Positions 54,942 to 64,000 are shown, counted from the first letter of the stretch. The stretch is 64,000 bases of DNA from Olivibacter sp. XZL3 (GCF_004368405.1 NZ_SBJH01000112.1:1-64000); one strand, 5' to 3'. Notes: generated by a model not told the origin, from the sequence alone. Translations and numbers: made by a program.

Positions 54942-54949
54942 TATATTTG
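54942..54949 (+). promoter_or_regulatory. Promoter of tRNA-Leu(CAG)
   Basis: TATATTTG fits TAnnTTTG and would start transcription at about the first base of the tRNA. A TTTG box (54922-54925) stands 16 bases upstream, slightly close. Confidence 0.55.
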
Positions 54950-54956
54950 CAAGCAT

Positions 54957-55039
54957 GCCCGGGTGGCGAAATTGGTAAACGTTGCGGTCTCAGAAGCCGT
55001 TGAGCTTGGCTCTTGAGGGTTCGAGTCCCTCCTCGGGCA
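54957..55039 (+). tRNA. tRNA-Leu (anticodon CAG)
   Basis: Cloverleaf with a long variable arm: acceptor GCCCGGG pairs with CTCGGGC (one G-U), D arm GTGGCGAAATTGGTAAAC, anticodon CAG at 54991-54993 in loop CTCAGAA, T arm GGTTCGAGTCC. CCA is not encoded. Confidence 0.93.
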
Positions 55040-55197
55040 CATAGGCAAGGTTGTAAACGATAGTTTGCAACCTTTCTCGTTTTATTAAGGCGAGTTTGGC
55101 GTATAAACGCGGCTTTTCTTTCGGTACCACTGAATCTAAACTACACATTTACATTTTCCTGACAGATTTATTCCGCTCTGGCGAGTATTTTTGTGCC

Positions 55198-55536
55198 ATG
55201 TTGCATTTTTTTCGAGGCACCGCTTTCCGTTATGTATTTAGTTCGCTTTTAATTGCTCTTTTTGCTTTAAAAACGGCAGGAATTGTCTTCACTTACCATA
55301 CGAGTAAAGATGCCAGCGCCTTCAAAGCGTACGAGGATAATGAAAAACGGGAAAAGGGAGAACGAAAAGATGCAGGTGACCGATATAAATCCAACGATTT
55401 CCTACAAGTTGATGTCATCCATAATGTCGGTCTTATAGAAAAAGACCTGGTAAGAAAACGCAGTCTGGGCGCTTTTTTTTATCATTTTTGCCATATTGAT
55501 GCTGTACCCTCGCCGCCTCCGGATAAAATAGTCTAG
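55198..55536 (+). CDS. Small membrane-anchored protein of unknown function
   Basis: A 112-residue protein from ATG 55198: one N-terminal membrane helix (SSLLIALFALKTAGIVFTY), a charged middle (EDNEKREKGERKD) and a C-terminal HCHI.AVPSPPPD segment with His/Cys/Pro. Not recognised. The longer frame from 55096 is less likely because it overlaps the tRNA-downstream region and lacks a start site. A TAnnTTTG match (55186-55193) lies too close to the ATG to be trusted. Confidence 0.45.
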   Translation: MLHFFRGTAFRYVFSSLLIALFALKTAGIVFTYHTSKDASAFKAYEDNEKREKGERKDAGDRYKSNDFLQVDVIHNVGLIEKDLVRKRSLGAFFYHFCHIDAVPSPPPDKIV

Positions 55537-55627
55537 TCGCATTTATATAACGTTTAATACAAAGTAGTTAAGGAATTTTAGCTACAGGACTAGATTTATT
55601 GACTTCTATCCAAATTTAAAGGCATTA

Positions 55628-56635
55628 ATGAAAAAGAAACACGCGGAGTCTTCGCTTACTCCTTTGCAAAGGTTAATAGGAATATTACATCCAGAGCGGA
55701 AGACCATCAATTATATTTTTTTATACGCTATTATTATAGGCGTTTTCAGTTTAACGATTCCACTTGGAATCACAGCTGTATTCAATTTACTCAGCAATGG
55801 AGCGATGTATAGTTCTACCTATATTCTCATTGTCATTGTGCTCTTTGCGGTGTCGTTAGGCGGCATCGCATTGATTGGACAACTCAGCTTAGTGGAATAT
55901 CTCGAACAGAAAATCTTCCTCAAATACTCCATTGAATTTGCCTATCGGCTGCCTAGGATCAAGCGCTCGGAGCTGGAAGGCGAGAATTTAGTGGAATTAG
56001 TGAATCGTTTTTTTGATGTGATCGTGATCCAGAAAGGAATCATCAAACTGCTCATCGACATCATTGCTGCTGTGGTCACCATTTTCTTTAGCGTGATCTT
56101 ACTTTCCTTTTACCACCCGGTTTTTTTAAGCTTTGGGTTGGTCATCATTATTGCCGTTGCCGTAATTATCGCGGTCTATTACCAGCGCGGTTTATCAAGC
56201 AGCATTGAAGAGTCGCAACATAAATACGAGAACGTAGCTTATTTAGAGGGAGTGGCAAAAAACATCGATGCGTATCGTGGAAATAAAGAGATGATGAAGA
56301 AAGTCATTTCTGATACCGATGCTATCACCAGCAAGTACTTGGCATCCAGAAATAGTCATTTCAGAATATTGAAGCGGTTTTTCGCCGGATCGGTAGTGAT
56401 ACGGACGCTCTTATTCGGTTTGATGCTGTTCTTGGGTTCCTATTTTGTAATTGAAAGAGAAATGACCTTCGGTCAATTTGTGGCTGCAGAAGTAGTGGTT
56501 GTACAAATAGGATATGCAGTAGAAAAATTAATGACAAATCTCGACACAATTTTTGACATGTTAACTGGAACAGTGAAACTTGCAGCGGTGACGGATTTGG
56601 AAATGGAAGAGGAGGCCATTGATTATGGGAAATAA
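55628..56635 (+). CDS. ABC exporter membrane domain without ATPase domain
   Basis: A 335-residue protein covering exactly one ABC type-1 exporter membrane domain: six helices (from INYIFLYAIIIGVFSLTIPLG to FGQFVAAEVVVVQIGYAVEK) and the helical linker ending TGTVKLAAVTDLE. It then stops, with no Walker A, signature or Walker B motif, and HlyD begins inside its last codons. It is thus a clean membrane-only form, not a frameshift. It may need an ATPase encoded elsewhere or work as a scaffold. First of three secretion-type genes. Confidence 0.75.
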   Translation: MKKKHAESSLTPLQRLIGILHPERKTINYIFLYAIIIGVFSLTIPLGITAVFNLLSNGAMYSSTYILIVIVLFAVSLGGIALIGQLSLVEYLEQKIFLKYSIEFAYRLPRIKRSELEGENLVELVNRFFDVIVIQKGIIKLLIDIIAAVVTIFFSVILLSFYHPVFLSFGLVIIIAVAVIIAVYYQRGLSSSIEESQHKYENVAYLEGVAKNIDAYRGNKEMMKKVISDTDAITSKYLASRNSHFRILKRFFAGSVVIRTLLFGLMLFLGSYFVIEREMTFGQFVAAEVVVVQIGYAVEKLMTNLDTIFDMLTGTVKLAAVTDLEMEEEAIDYGK

Positions 56636-57971
56636 AATTGTTCTGGAGAAGTCGATTCCATGGGAGGGACTGTCGACCGAAGGACGTGCAGGGCTTTTGA
56701 AAATCAAAGGTATATTACGATTAGGACGTATCGTTTATAGCGCAATAATTGTGTTCGTGATCACGCTTTTTCTGCCGTGGCGACAAACGATTCCTGGTAA
56801 AGGATCTGTGACTGCTTTGCGGCCGGAGGATCGCCCACAAACCGTTCAAAACCAGATTGGTGGTCGCATCGAGCGCTGGGCTGTTAAAGAAGGAGACGAA
56901 GTACAGCAAGGCGATACACTTTTGGTTATTTCAGAGACCACCTCATCTTATTTTGACCCTGAATTGCCCATTCGCCTACGTGAGCAGCTGCTCGCGAAAA
57001 AGAACAGCGAACAAGCGGCTGATCAAAAAATGACAGCCACCAAAGCGCAGATAGAAGCGTTAACTTCGGGGTTACGTTATCAATTGGAGGCTGCAAAAAA
57101 CAAAGTGATCCAGTCTCAGAACCTCGTTAAAATCGATAGCGCAGATCTCGTTGCCGTCGACAGCTTCTATAGAACGAGTGTAGCGCGCTTGAAACGCTAT
57201 GAAGAAGGCTACAAAAACGGACTTTTTTCGCTTACTGATATCGAAACCAGGCGGCTGAATTTGCAGAATGACCAAGCAAAAGTGATCAGCGCTGAAAATA
57301 AACTAACTAACTCCAGACAAGCGCTGATGAATGCGGTTATTGACCTAGATAACATCAAAGCAAAATACAGCGAAGCGCTTGCCAAAGCACAATCTGATTT
57401 AGGAACCGCTCTGTCCAGTAAGGCTTCTGCGGAGGGTGATATTGCTAAACTACGCAATGAGATTGCCAACATTGACATTCGGCGTAGCCTATATGTGGTA
57501 AGGGCTCCTCAAAGTGGCTACGTAGTGAAGACCCTTAAGGCAGGTATAGGAGAAAACGTCAAGGAAGGCGAGTCTATTGCTACGTTGCAACCCAAAACGC
57601 CGATGATCGCCGCGGAATTGTATGTGGACGCCATGGATGTACCATTGATTACGAAGGGAAATGATGTCCGTCTCCAATTTGAGGGTTGGCCTTCCGTGCA
57701 ATTTTCGGGTTGGCCCTCCGTAGCTGTTGGGACTTTTGCTGGTGAAGTGGCCGTAATCGATCGCGTAAACAGTGCCAATGGAAAATACCGCTTATTGATC
57801 CGGCCAATGCTGCCCGTTCCGGAAAAGGATGAGCCATGGCCAGAGAAGTTGCGACTTGGATCGGGCGTATATGGGCGGGTAATCTTACGGTCCGTACCAG
57901 TATGGTATGAAATATGGCGGCAATTAAACGCTTTTCCGCCGAACCTGGAAAGAGAACCAAAAGGCGAATAA
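56625..57971 (+). CDS. HlyD-family adaptor (membrane fusion protein)
   Basis: A 448-residue type-1-secretion adaptor from ATG 56625, overlapping the upstream stop by 11 bases. One membrane helix (IVYSAIIVFVITLFLPW), a biotinyl-lipoyl-like barrel (IGGRIERWAVKEGDEVQQGD and SGYVVKTLKAGIGENVKEG), a long coiled coil (about 130-300) and a C-terminal beta domain. Bridges the inner-membrane protein and TolC. Confidence 0.85.
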   Translation: MGNKIVLEKSIPWEGLSTEGRAGLLKIKGILRLGRIVYSAIIVFVITLFLPWRQTIPGKGSVTALRPEDRPQTVQNQIGGRIERWAVKEGDEVQQGDTLLVISETTSSYFDPELPIRLREQLLAKKNSEQAADQKMTATKAQIEALTSGLRYQLEAAKNKVIQSQNLVKIDSADLVAVDSFYRTSVARLKRYEEGYKNGLFSLTDIETRRLNLQNDQAKVISAENKLTNSRQALMNAVIDLDNIKAKYSEALAKAQSDLGTALSSKASAEGDIAKLRNEIANIDIRRSLYVVRAPQSGYVVKTLKAGIGENVKEGESIATLQPKTPMIAAELYVDAMDVPLITKGNDVRLQFEGWPSVQFSGWPSVAVGTFAGEVAVIDRVNSANGKYRLLIRPMLPVPEKDEPWPEKLRLGSGVYGRVILRSVPVWYEIWRQLNAFPPNLEREPKGE

Positions 57972-57975
57972 GAAC

Positions 57976-59418
57976 ATGGTAGGAAAAAAAAGATTTGCCC
58001 TGCTTATGGCTTTTTGTTTTTGGACAATTGCAGCGGCACAGGAAAATATAAACAGCAGGGAACGTAAAGAATTCAAGTTGGAGGATCTAGAAGATTTACT
58101 GATGGCCAATCATCCCGTGGTTAAACAAGCCCAGTTATTAAGCGAAACGGCGCAAGCCGAAATAGCGCAGGCTCGAGGCAAGTTTGACCCGACCTTAAAA
58201 GCTGCTTTCAACAATAAATATTTCGGTAATACCGATTACTATAACCATTGGAACAGTGAATTGAAAATCCCCGTATGGCTTGCTGGTGCAGACCTGAAAG
58301 TTGCTTATGATCGGAATGTAGGGACCTATACCAATCCGGAGACTACCACATCCACTGCAGGCTTGTCGGGCGTGGGGATCAGCATTCCTTTAGGGCAGGG
58401 TTTGCTGATCGACAACCGCCGCAATACGGTGTTACAAGCGAAGGCGATGTTGGGGTATGCGGAGGCGGAACAGGTGAAGCAAATAAACGCCATCTGGTTT
58501 GCAGCAGTAAAAGATTATTGGAGCTGGTACTATGCCTACCGTCAATACGAATTACTCCGAGAAGGTGTTCAATTGGCAGAAAAACGCTTTGCTGCTATTC
58601 GCATGCAAACAGTTTTAGGAGATAAGCCGACTATTGATTCCGTGGAGGCCTCCATCACGGTGCAGGAGCGAAAAATTCAGTTGGAGAAACACATAATTCA
58701 ATTGAGAAACAGCCGTTTGCTACTTTCTAATCATTTATGGAACGAACAGCAGCAGCCCATGGAACTGCCCGATTATGCGATCCCTTCCAGCGTTGACAGC
58801 ACACAACTCGATCCAAATCCAATACTACTGGATAGCCTCATTAGGCAGGCCGATGACAAACACCCAGAATTGCTAAAATTGGAAAGCAAAGGTATACAGT
58901 TGAACATAGAAGAACGTTATCGAAAGGAGATGCTGAAGCCGAAAATAAATGTTTCGGGAACGTTGTTATCTAGTCGTAGGAATTTCAATGAATATATACC
59001 GCACTACTATGATTTTAATTGGAGCAACTATAAGCTTGGATTGGAATTTGCGTTCCCGCTTTTCCTGCGGGCAGAGCGAGGGAAGTTGAAAGAAGTAAGA
59101 CTTAAAAAAGAACAGTTATTGTACGACCAGCTCTTAACAAATAGGAATATCCAAAACGATATTATGACGAAATACAACGATCTCCATGCGTATAGCAACC
59201 AGCTAAAATTACAGGTCTTAAGTACTCATAATCAGCAAATACTATTGAAAGGTGAATTGCAGAAATTCGAACTTGGGGAAAGCACTCTTTTTATGATAAA
59301 CAGCAGGGAGAGTAAATTAATTGACATGAAACTAAAACAGGAAGACCTTATTGTAAGCTATAACAAAGCACTGGCCGAACTATACTATAAAGCGGGTAGC
59401 CGTATGCCCGGAGGCTAG
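57976..59418 (+). CDS. TolC-family outer membrane protein
   Basis: A 480-residue protein with signal peptide (cleavage near AAA-QE). TolC repeats of long helices: DLLMANHPVVKQAQLLSETA and KHPELLKLESKGIQLNIEER. Forms the outer-membrane tunnel for the preceding adaptor, four bases upstream. Confidence 0.85.
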   Translation: MVGKKRFALLMAFCFWTIAAAQENINSRERKEFKLEDLEDLLMANHPVVKQAQLLSETAQAEIAQARGKFDPTLKAAFNNKYFGNTDYYNHWNSELKIPVWLAGADLKVAYDRNVGTYTNPETTTSTAGLSGVGISIPLGQGLLIDNRRNTVLQAKAMLGYAEAEQVKQINAIWFAAVKDYWSWYYAYRQYELLREGVQLAEKRFAAIRMQTVLGDKPTIDSVEASITVQERKIQLEKHIIQLRNSRLLLSNHLWNEQQQPMELPDYAIPSSVDSTQLDPNPILLDSLIRQADDKHPELLKLESKGIQLNIEERYRKEMLKPKINVSGTLLSSRRNFNEYIPHYYDFNWSNYKLGLEFAFPLFLRAERGKLKEVRLKKEQLLYDQLLTNRNIQNDIMTKYNDLHAYSNQLKLQVLSTHNQQILLKGELQKFELGESTLFMINSRESKLIDMKLKQEDLIVSYNKALAELYYKAGSRMPGG

Positions 59419-59476
59419 TTCTTTTCGTTCCCAATATAGGGACCGTCATCGATGGCGGATAAAAAAGACAAAATAT

Positions 59477-59507
59477 TTTGCGGTTCTGAGAGAAAAGAAT
59501 ACATTTG
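59477..59507 (+). promoter_or_regulatory. Promoter of tRNA-Leu(GAG)
   Basis: TTTG (59477-59480), 19-base spacer, TACATTTG (59500-59507): a near-ideal Bacteroidota promoter 23 bases before the tRNA. Confidence 0.65.
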
Positions 59508-59530
59508 CACCCGAATACTCTCAACAAGAT

Positions 59531-59613
59531 GCGGAAGTGGCGAAATTGGTAGACGCACCATCTTGAGGGGGTGGCGCCCTAAGGGCGTGGCAGTTCGAAT
59601 CTGCTCTTCCGCA
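59531..59613 (+). tRNA. tRNA-Leu (anticodon GAG)
   Basis: Acceptor GCGGAAG pairs with CTTCCGC; anticodon stem CCATC/GGTGG (one U-G); loop TTGAGGG with GAG at 59565-59567; long variable arm GCGCCCTAAGGGCGT; T arm CAGTTCGAATCTG. CCA is not encoded. Confidence 0.93.
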
Positions 59614-59709
59614 CAATAACATGGAAGCTCTTGCTTTCGCAAGAGCTTCCGTTGTTTTAAAGTAGGTGAAGTTTTGCTTGGGGGGCTAGCAAACAATTTT
59701 GATAAAAGT

Positions 59710-59739
59710 AAAAGGGGCACTGTATAGAGCGCCCCTTTT
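59710..59739 (-). terminator. Terminator of the RND efflux operon
   Basis: AAAAGGGGC (59710-59718) pairs with GCCCCTTTT (59731-59739). On the minus strand a T-rich tract follows, 23 bases past the RND stop. The plus side is also T-rich, so it may serve both strands. Confidence 0.7.
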
Positions 59740-59761
59740 GACTTTTTCTAGCATAACCGAC

Positions 59762-62700
59762 TTAGTCTTCGGAATGAAGCATATCTTTATGATCATCCGG
59801 ATTGTAATTTGCTTGCAACTCGGCCAGCTTCTTTTTGCCATAAGCTAAACGAGTGATAAGAACAAACAATACAGGTACGAAGAAAATAGCCAAGAGAGTA
59901 GCGGCCAACATACCACCAAACACGGTCCAACCGATGGTTTGGCGAGACATTGCGCCGGCTCCGCTTGATAGCATCAATGGAATAATACCAAGGATGAAGG
60001 CCATAGACGTCATCACAATAGGGCGTAACCTTAATTTTACTGCGTCCATTGTAGCCGCGACGAGCTCCATGCCCATATCCACCCTTTCTTTAGCGAACTC
60101 TACGATCAAAATCGCATTCTTGGCCGCTAATCCGATCAATGTTACCAGACCAATCTGTGCATAAATATTGTTATCCAATTTTGGTAAGAAAGTCAACGCG
60201 AGGATGGCGCCGAATACACCCACAGGCACAGACATCAAGATGGAGAAAGGGACCGACCAGCTTTCGTAGAGAGCGGCCAAAAGTAGGAACACAAAGATAA
60301 TACAGAGTGCAAAAATCATGATGGTCTTGTTCCCGGATTCCTTCTCCTGCAAACTTAAGCCAGCAAAAGAGTAGGTGTATCCATTAGGCAAGGTCTCTGC
60401 TGCCACTTCTTCCAACGCATTAAGTGCGTCGCCGCTACTATAACCGGGAGCTGCATTGCCATTCACTTCTATGGAACGGAAGATATTAAAGTGGTTGATG
60501 ATTGATGGATTTTCTATTATTTTGTAATCTACCAAAGTTCCAAGTGGCACCGCGGTACCTTGCGTATTCGTCACATAGAGGTTGTTGATGTTCTCTATAT
60601 GCTGGCGGTAATTCGTATCAGCTTGAGTTACTACACGGAAAGTCCGTCCATACAATACGAAATCGTTAATGTAACTGCTACCGAAATAGGTTGATATAGT
60701 GTTATAGACGGAATTGATAGGCACACCCATTTTCTTTGCTTGTTCGCGGTTTACCTCTACACGATAATTCGGTGTCTTGGTGTTGAACAAGGTATAAGCC
60801 ATCGCAATTTCCGGACGTTGATTTGCCGCCATTAAGAACTTCCCTACAATACCCTCAAAGGCTTTAACGTCGCCGGCCTGTTGCTCTTCAATTTGAATAG
60901 AAAAGCCACCGGTTGTACCCAAACCTGGAATAGCTGGCGGTTGGGCGGCGATCAAACTCCCTTTCGAATTTGTCATGTATTTACCCATTAATTGTTGAGT
61001 AATCTCTCCAACCGATCGGCTTCGCTCTTCCCAAGGTTTCATCTGGACGAAACAGGTTGCGGCGCTCGACTTAAAGGCGCGGTTCAGAATATTAATACCT
61101 GAAATGGCTGTCACGTTTTTTACCTCTGGAATTTCCTTTTTGATATATTCAGTGATTTCGTTCAGGTACTCGTTGGTGCGAGCCGCGGAGGAACCTTCGG
61201 GTAAGGAAATTCCCATAAAGAACGCTCCAGCATCTTCTTGAGGTATAAATCCGCTTGGTTTAGCTGTAAATAGACCGTAAGTTCCAACAAAAATACAGAT
61301 CAATAAAATCATAACCAATGGAGTCCTTCGAATACACCATTGTACGCCTTTGGAATACTTTTGGGTAACACGATGGAACCAAGTATTAAATAGATAGAAT
61401 AGACGGTCCAAGCCTTTCGAATTCTTATCCAGCTTCATGGGCTTTAACAACAAAGAGCAGAGAGCAGGGGTAAGTGAAAGCGCTACGAAAGCAGATAGTA
61501 ATACAGAAACGGCAATAGTAATAGCAAACTGCTGGTATAAGCCGCCCACCATCCCTGGAATAAAGCCCACAGGAATGAAAACTGCTGCCAAGATAAGCGC
61601 AATAGCGATAACCGGTGCCGTTATGTCCTTCATTGCTTTCTGAGTAGCGTCTTTGGCAGAAAGATGCTCATTATCAATATAATGTTGTACGGCCTCTACG
61701 ACGACAATTGCATCGTCAACCACAATACCAATAGCCAACACGAATGCAAGCATGGTTAAGGTGTTAATAGAGAAGCCTAAAAGCACAAAGAAGACAAAGG
61801 TACCAACAATCGAAACCGGAATCGCCAGAACGGGAATGAGTGTTGCGCGCCAGCTCTGAAGGAAGACAAACACCACCACCGTTACCAGCACCAAAGCTTC
61901 CACCAAGGTATGGATAACGGAACTTATAGAGGCTTTTACCATGGATACCGTTTCGTAACTGATTACGTAGTCCACATCTTCAGGAAAAGATTTTTTTAAT
62001 GTTTCCAAAGCCTGTTCTATACCTTCTGCCGTCTCAACCGCATTACCACCCGGCATTTGGTTAATCATCATCATCGATGACACTTGGCCGTTAACCTTCG
62101 TCGTGGTAGAGTAAGCGAATTCGCCTAATTCGACACGCGCGACGTCTTTTAGATATACCAAAGAGCCGTCGGCATTCGTTTTGACAATAATGTTTTCAAA
62201 TTCTTCCGGGGTAATCAAGTCGCCGTCCAGAATTACATTGAATTCAAATGCCTGTGAATTAGCCTGAGGTTTTGCGCCAACGGTACCACCCGGAAGGCGT
62301 AAATTCTGTTCTTGGATGGCCGCACTTATATTGCTCGGCGTCAAATTTAAACGCGATAATTTGTCGGCATCCAACCAAACGCGCATACTGAACGGTTGTC
62401 CGAAAGCAGTCACGTCACCCACTCCAGGTACGCGTAACAGTGCGTCCTTTACATAAATTTGAATATAATTCGATAAGAATTTTTCATCATGGGTACCGTT
62501 AGGCGACACTAGTCCTGCAACCATCAAAATGTCATTATTGGCTTTGCGGGTAATGACACCTAAACGTCTAACCGCTTCTGGAAGAGCGGGTTCTGCAATT
62601 CCCACGCGGTTCTGAACATCTAGTGTGGCAATGTCAATATCAGTACCGACATCAAAGGTCACCGTGATGGATGAACGACCATCCGATGTACTGTTTGACT

Positions 62701-62938
62701 GCAAATAAGTCATACCAGGCGTACCATTAATTTGACTTTCGATCGGTGTAGTTACCGTTTGTTCTACTGTAGCCGCATCAGCTCCCGTATAGGTGCCTGT
62801 AACGGTCACCGTGGGCGGGGCTATATCCGGATATTGGCTAATAGGAAGCGTAGTAATCGCAATTGCTCCTATGATAAGAATTAAAATAGAAATGACAATT
62901 GCGGTTACCGGCCTTTTTATAAATACTTCAGATATCAT
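59762..62938 (-). CDS. RND multidrug efflux permease (HAE1/AcrB-like)
   Basis: A 1058-residue inner-membrane proton antiporter with two six-helix repeats and two large periplasmic domains. Start ISEVFIKRPVTAIVISILIL; proton-relay Asp pair in GIVVDDAIVVVEAV; docking and porter domains between. Exports drugs, dyes or detergents from periplasm and membrane. Follows the adaptor gene by 17 bases; no TolC gene is adjacent downstream. Confidence 0.93.
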   Translation of the reverse strand: MISEVFIKRPVTAIVISILILIIGAIAITTLPISQYPDIAPPTVTVTGTYTGADAATVEQTVTTPIESQINGTPGMTYLQSNSTSDGRSSITVTFDVGTDIDIATLDVQNRVGIAEPALPEAVRRLGVITRKANNDILMVAGLVSPNGTHDEKFLSNYIQIYVKDALLRVPGVGDVTAFGQPFSMRVWLDADKLSRLNLTPSNISAAIQEQNLRLPGGTVGAKPQANSQAFEFNVILDGDLITPEEFENIIVKTNADGSLVYLKDVARVELGEFAYSTTTKVNGQVSSMMMINQMPGGNAVETAEGIEQALETLKKSFPEDVDYVISYETVSMVKASISSVIHTLVEALVLVTVVVFVFLQSWRATLIPVLAIPVSIVGTFVFFVLLGFSINTLTMLAFVLAIGIVVDDAIVVVEAVQHYIDNEHLSAKDATQKAMKDITAPVIAIALILAAVFIPVGFIPGMVGGLYQQFAITIAVSVLLSAFVALSLTPALCSLLLKPMKLDKNSKGLDRLFYLFNTWFHRVTQKYSKGVQWCIRRTPLVMILLICIFVGTYGLFTAKPSGFIPQEDAGAFFMGISLPEGSSAARTNEYLNEITEYIKKEIPEVKNVTAISGINILNRAFKSSAATCFVQMKPWEERSRSVGEITQQLMGKYMTNSKGSLIAAQPPAIPGLGTTGGFSIQIEEQQAGDVKAFEGIVGKFLMAANQRPEIAMAYTLFNTKTPNYRVEVNREQAKKMGVPINSVYNTISTYFGSSYINDFVLYGRTFRVVTQADTNYRQHIENINNLYVTNTQGTAVPLGTLVDYKIIENPSIINHFNIFRSIEVNGNAAPGYSSGDALNALEEVAAETLPNGYTYSFAGLSLQEKESGNKTIMIFALCIIFVFLLLAALYESWSVPFSILMSVPVGVFGAILALTFLPKLDNNIYAQIGLVTLIGLAAKNAILIVEFAKERVDMGMELVAATMDAVKLRLRPIVMTSMAFILGIIPLMLSSGAGAMSRQTIGWTVFGGMLAATLLAIFFVPVLFVLITRLAYGKKKLAELQANYNPDDHKDMLHSED

Positions 62939-62955
62939 GTTTCGCTTATTATAAA

Positions 62956-64000
62956 CTATTTCTTACTTGAACCTTGTCCCTGACCCTGCGGAGCTTGTCC
63001 CTCCATTTTACTTTGATCTACTACTTTTGCACCAGGTTGAAGATTTTGTGTTCCTTCTACAACAATTTGCTGACCGCCGCTCAGGCCTTGGTTAATTACC
63101 ACCTTGTCGGCGATTTTCAGTCCAAGCTTAACAGGCTTTTGTACGACGGTACTACTATCAGTCACCACATACACGGTAAATTCGCCCAATTGCTCAATCA
63201 CCGCTTTATAAGGAATGACAGGCATCTTTTCCGTCGAAGTCGTTGCGACTAAAACATTCGCATTCATACCGGCTCTCAATACATTGTCAGGATTCTCGAA
63301 CGATGCACGTACCGTAATGGTACCGGTAGAAGGATCAACGGCACGATCAATAGCGGTTATTCTTCCTGGTTTCTCATAGGTGTTGTTACCCGACAATTGC
63401 AACGTAATAACGGAATCTTTCAAAGAAGCCGCACCACTGTTTTGTAGATCAACAAACTGTTTGATATCCCTTTCATTAACGGCGAAATCCACAGCTATTG
63501 GATTGGTAGATGAAATGGTGTTGATTAACGTCGTACCCGCGGAAACCAGCGCTCCTGCACGTACCTGCGAGATGCCAATTGTTCCGCTAAAAGGCGCACG
63601 AATAACAGACCGCTCCAAGTCCGTAGTCGCGGAAGTAAGTGCGGCCTTAGCAGAGGTTACCTGTGCTTGTGCGTTGTTTAGATCAGTCATGGCATAATCC
63701 AATGTCTGTTTAGCAATCGCATCCTGTTCGGCCAAACGTTTATAACGTTCGACGTCCCTATTTACTTTATTTAGATTTGCCTCTGCAATTGCTAGGTTGG
63801 CTTTAGCTTGTTCTTGAGCTGCTTGATAGCGGGTGCGATCGATTTCATAAAGCTTTTGACCTTTTGTAACGGTGGCCCCATCTGGCACTAAAATGGCCGT
63901 GATGTAACCGTTTACTTCTGCTCTCAGTTCGGTTTGATTAAGGGCGACAACAGTACCTGGAAAGTTGTTGATTCCCCTGACAATTTCTTCGGAAACCGGA
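62956..64000 (-). CDS. RND efflux periplasmic adaptor (5' end outside the window)
   Basis: The frame is open to the window end (codon boundary at 63999), so the start and signal sequence are missing; the apparent GTG at 63888 is internal. Visible: lipoyl-like barrel (GYITAILVPDGATVTKGQKL; FSGTIGISQVRAGALVSAG), coiled-coil hairpin (AQEQAKANLAIAEANLNK), and the MacA/AcrA-type beta domain. It pairs with the downstream permease gene. Confidence 0.93.
   Translation of the reverse strand, partial: PVSEEIVRGINNFPGTVVALNQTELRAEVNGYITAILVPDGATVTKGQKLYEIDRTRYQAAQEQAKANLAIAEANLNKVNRDVERYKRLAEQDAIAKQTLDYAMTDLNNAQAQVTSAKAALTSATTDLERSVIRAPFSGTIGISQVRAGALVSAGTTLINTISSTNPIAVDFAVNERDIKQFVDLQNSGAASLKDSVITLQLSGNNTYEKPGRITAIDRAVDPSTGTITVRASFENPDNVLRAGMNANVLVATTSTEKMPVIPYKAVIEQLGEFTVYVVTDSSTVVQKPVKLGLKIADKVVINQGLSGGQQIVVEGTQNLQPGAKVVDQSKMEGQAPQGQGQGSSKK

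Noticed and set aside
55186-55193. TATTTTTG as a promoter for the small membrane protein
   Set aside because: It would place the transcript start at or after the ATG, and no TTG box is present.
55096-55197. N-terminal extension of the small membrane protein
   Set aside because: The extension starts close after the tRNA, reads unlike a signal peptide, and the ATG at 55198 gives a normal membrane anchor.
59415-59720. Minus-strand frame of 101 codons across tRNA-Leu(GAG)
   Set aside because: It overlaps the tRNA and a terminator and has no recognisable protein features.
63888-63888. GTG at 63888 as the start of the RND adaptor
   Set aside because: The frame continues upstream to the window end with adaptor-like sequence, so the start is outside the window.

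Overview
The window looks like the chromosome of a Bacteroidota bacterium, most likely of the Sphingobacteriaceae type. The basis is the many Cys-lipobox lipoproteins, HmuY-like and BtuG-like surface proteins, several promoters of the Bacteroidota form TAnnTTTG (some with a TTG box about 20 bases upstream), a cobalamin riboswitch upstream of a BtuB/BtuG operon, and a GMC/Gfo-Idh/gluconate-dehydrogenase-subunit-3 sugar operon. No rRNA, phage, transposase or CRISPR array was seen. Gene density is high and most genes are ordinary core or accessory metabolism.

Layout. 1-5.5 kb: a plus-strand run of surface lipoproteins. It holds three HmuY-family members (the first broken by a stop), two Ig/IPT-like lipoproteins and an S41 protease. 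5.5-6.5 kb: a frameshifted remnant of a Fur-type regulator, then an array of degenerate 21-base repeats. 6.5-7.1 kb: a heme oxygenase. Together this suggests an iron/heme acquisition region, partly decayed. 7.1-15.9 kb: a sphingolipid delta-4 desaturase-like enzyme, a DHA2 efflux protein, topoisomerase IB, a Nudix hydrolase, a CDGSH protein, a CNNM/CBS protein, lysine 6-transaminase and an ACC-deaminase-like PLP enzyme. 16-21.6 kb: an M16 protease pair, a GapN-like aldehyde dehydrogenase, and a divergent nitroreductase/HxlR pair.

21.7-35 kb: topoisomerase III, an AI-2E-type permease, PnuC, a flavin-dependent acyl-CoA-dehydrogenase-like protein, an EamA exporter, a DUF3307/SatD pair under a 24-base perfect palindrome, an M23 peptidase-TatD-TcdA operon, TetR and universal stress protein genes. 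35-42 kb: proB-proA, then a cobalamin riboswitch controlling a lipoprotein-BtuB-BtuG-like operon. 42-48 kb: a small envelope-protein cluster (LpoB-like and COG3014-like), prfC and guaB. 48-53.4 kb: a transporter plus periplasmic sugar-oxidation operon.

53.5-64 kb: trmN6, idi, tRNA-Leu(CAG), a three-gene exporter operon (an ABC membrane domain with no ATPase, HlyD, TolC), tRNA-Leu(GAG), and a minus-strand RND efflux pump whose adaptor runs off the window end.

The points most worth a second look are the decayed Fur gene and repeat array beside the heme genes, the 15-base inverted repeat bracketing one HmuY-like gene, the eukaryote-like desaturase, the ATPase-less secretion operon, the SatD palindrome, the GapN-like enzyme lacking its usual Glu, and a possible 22-residue membrane peptide gene.
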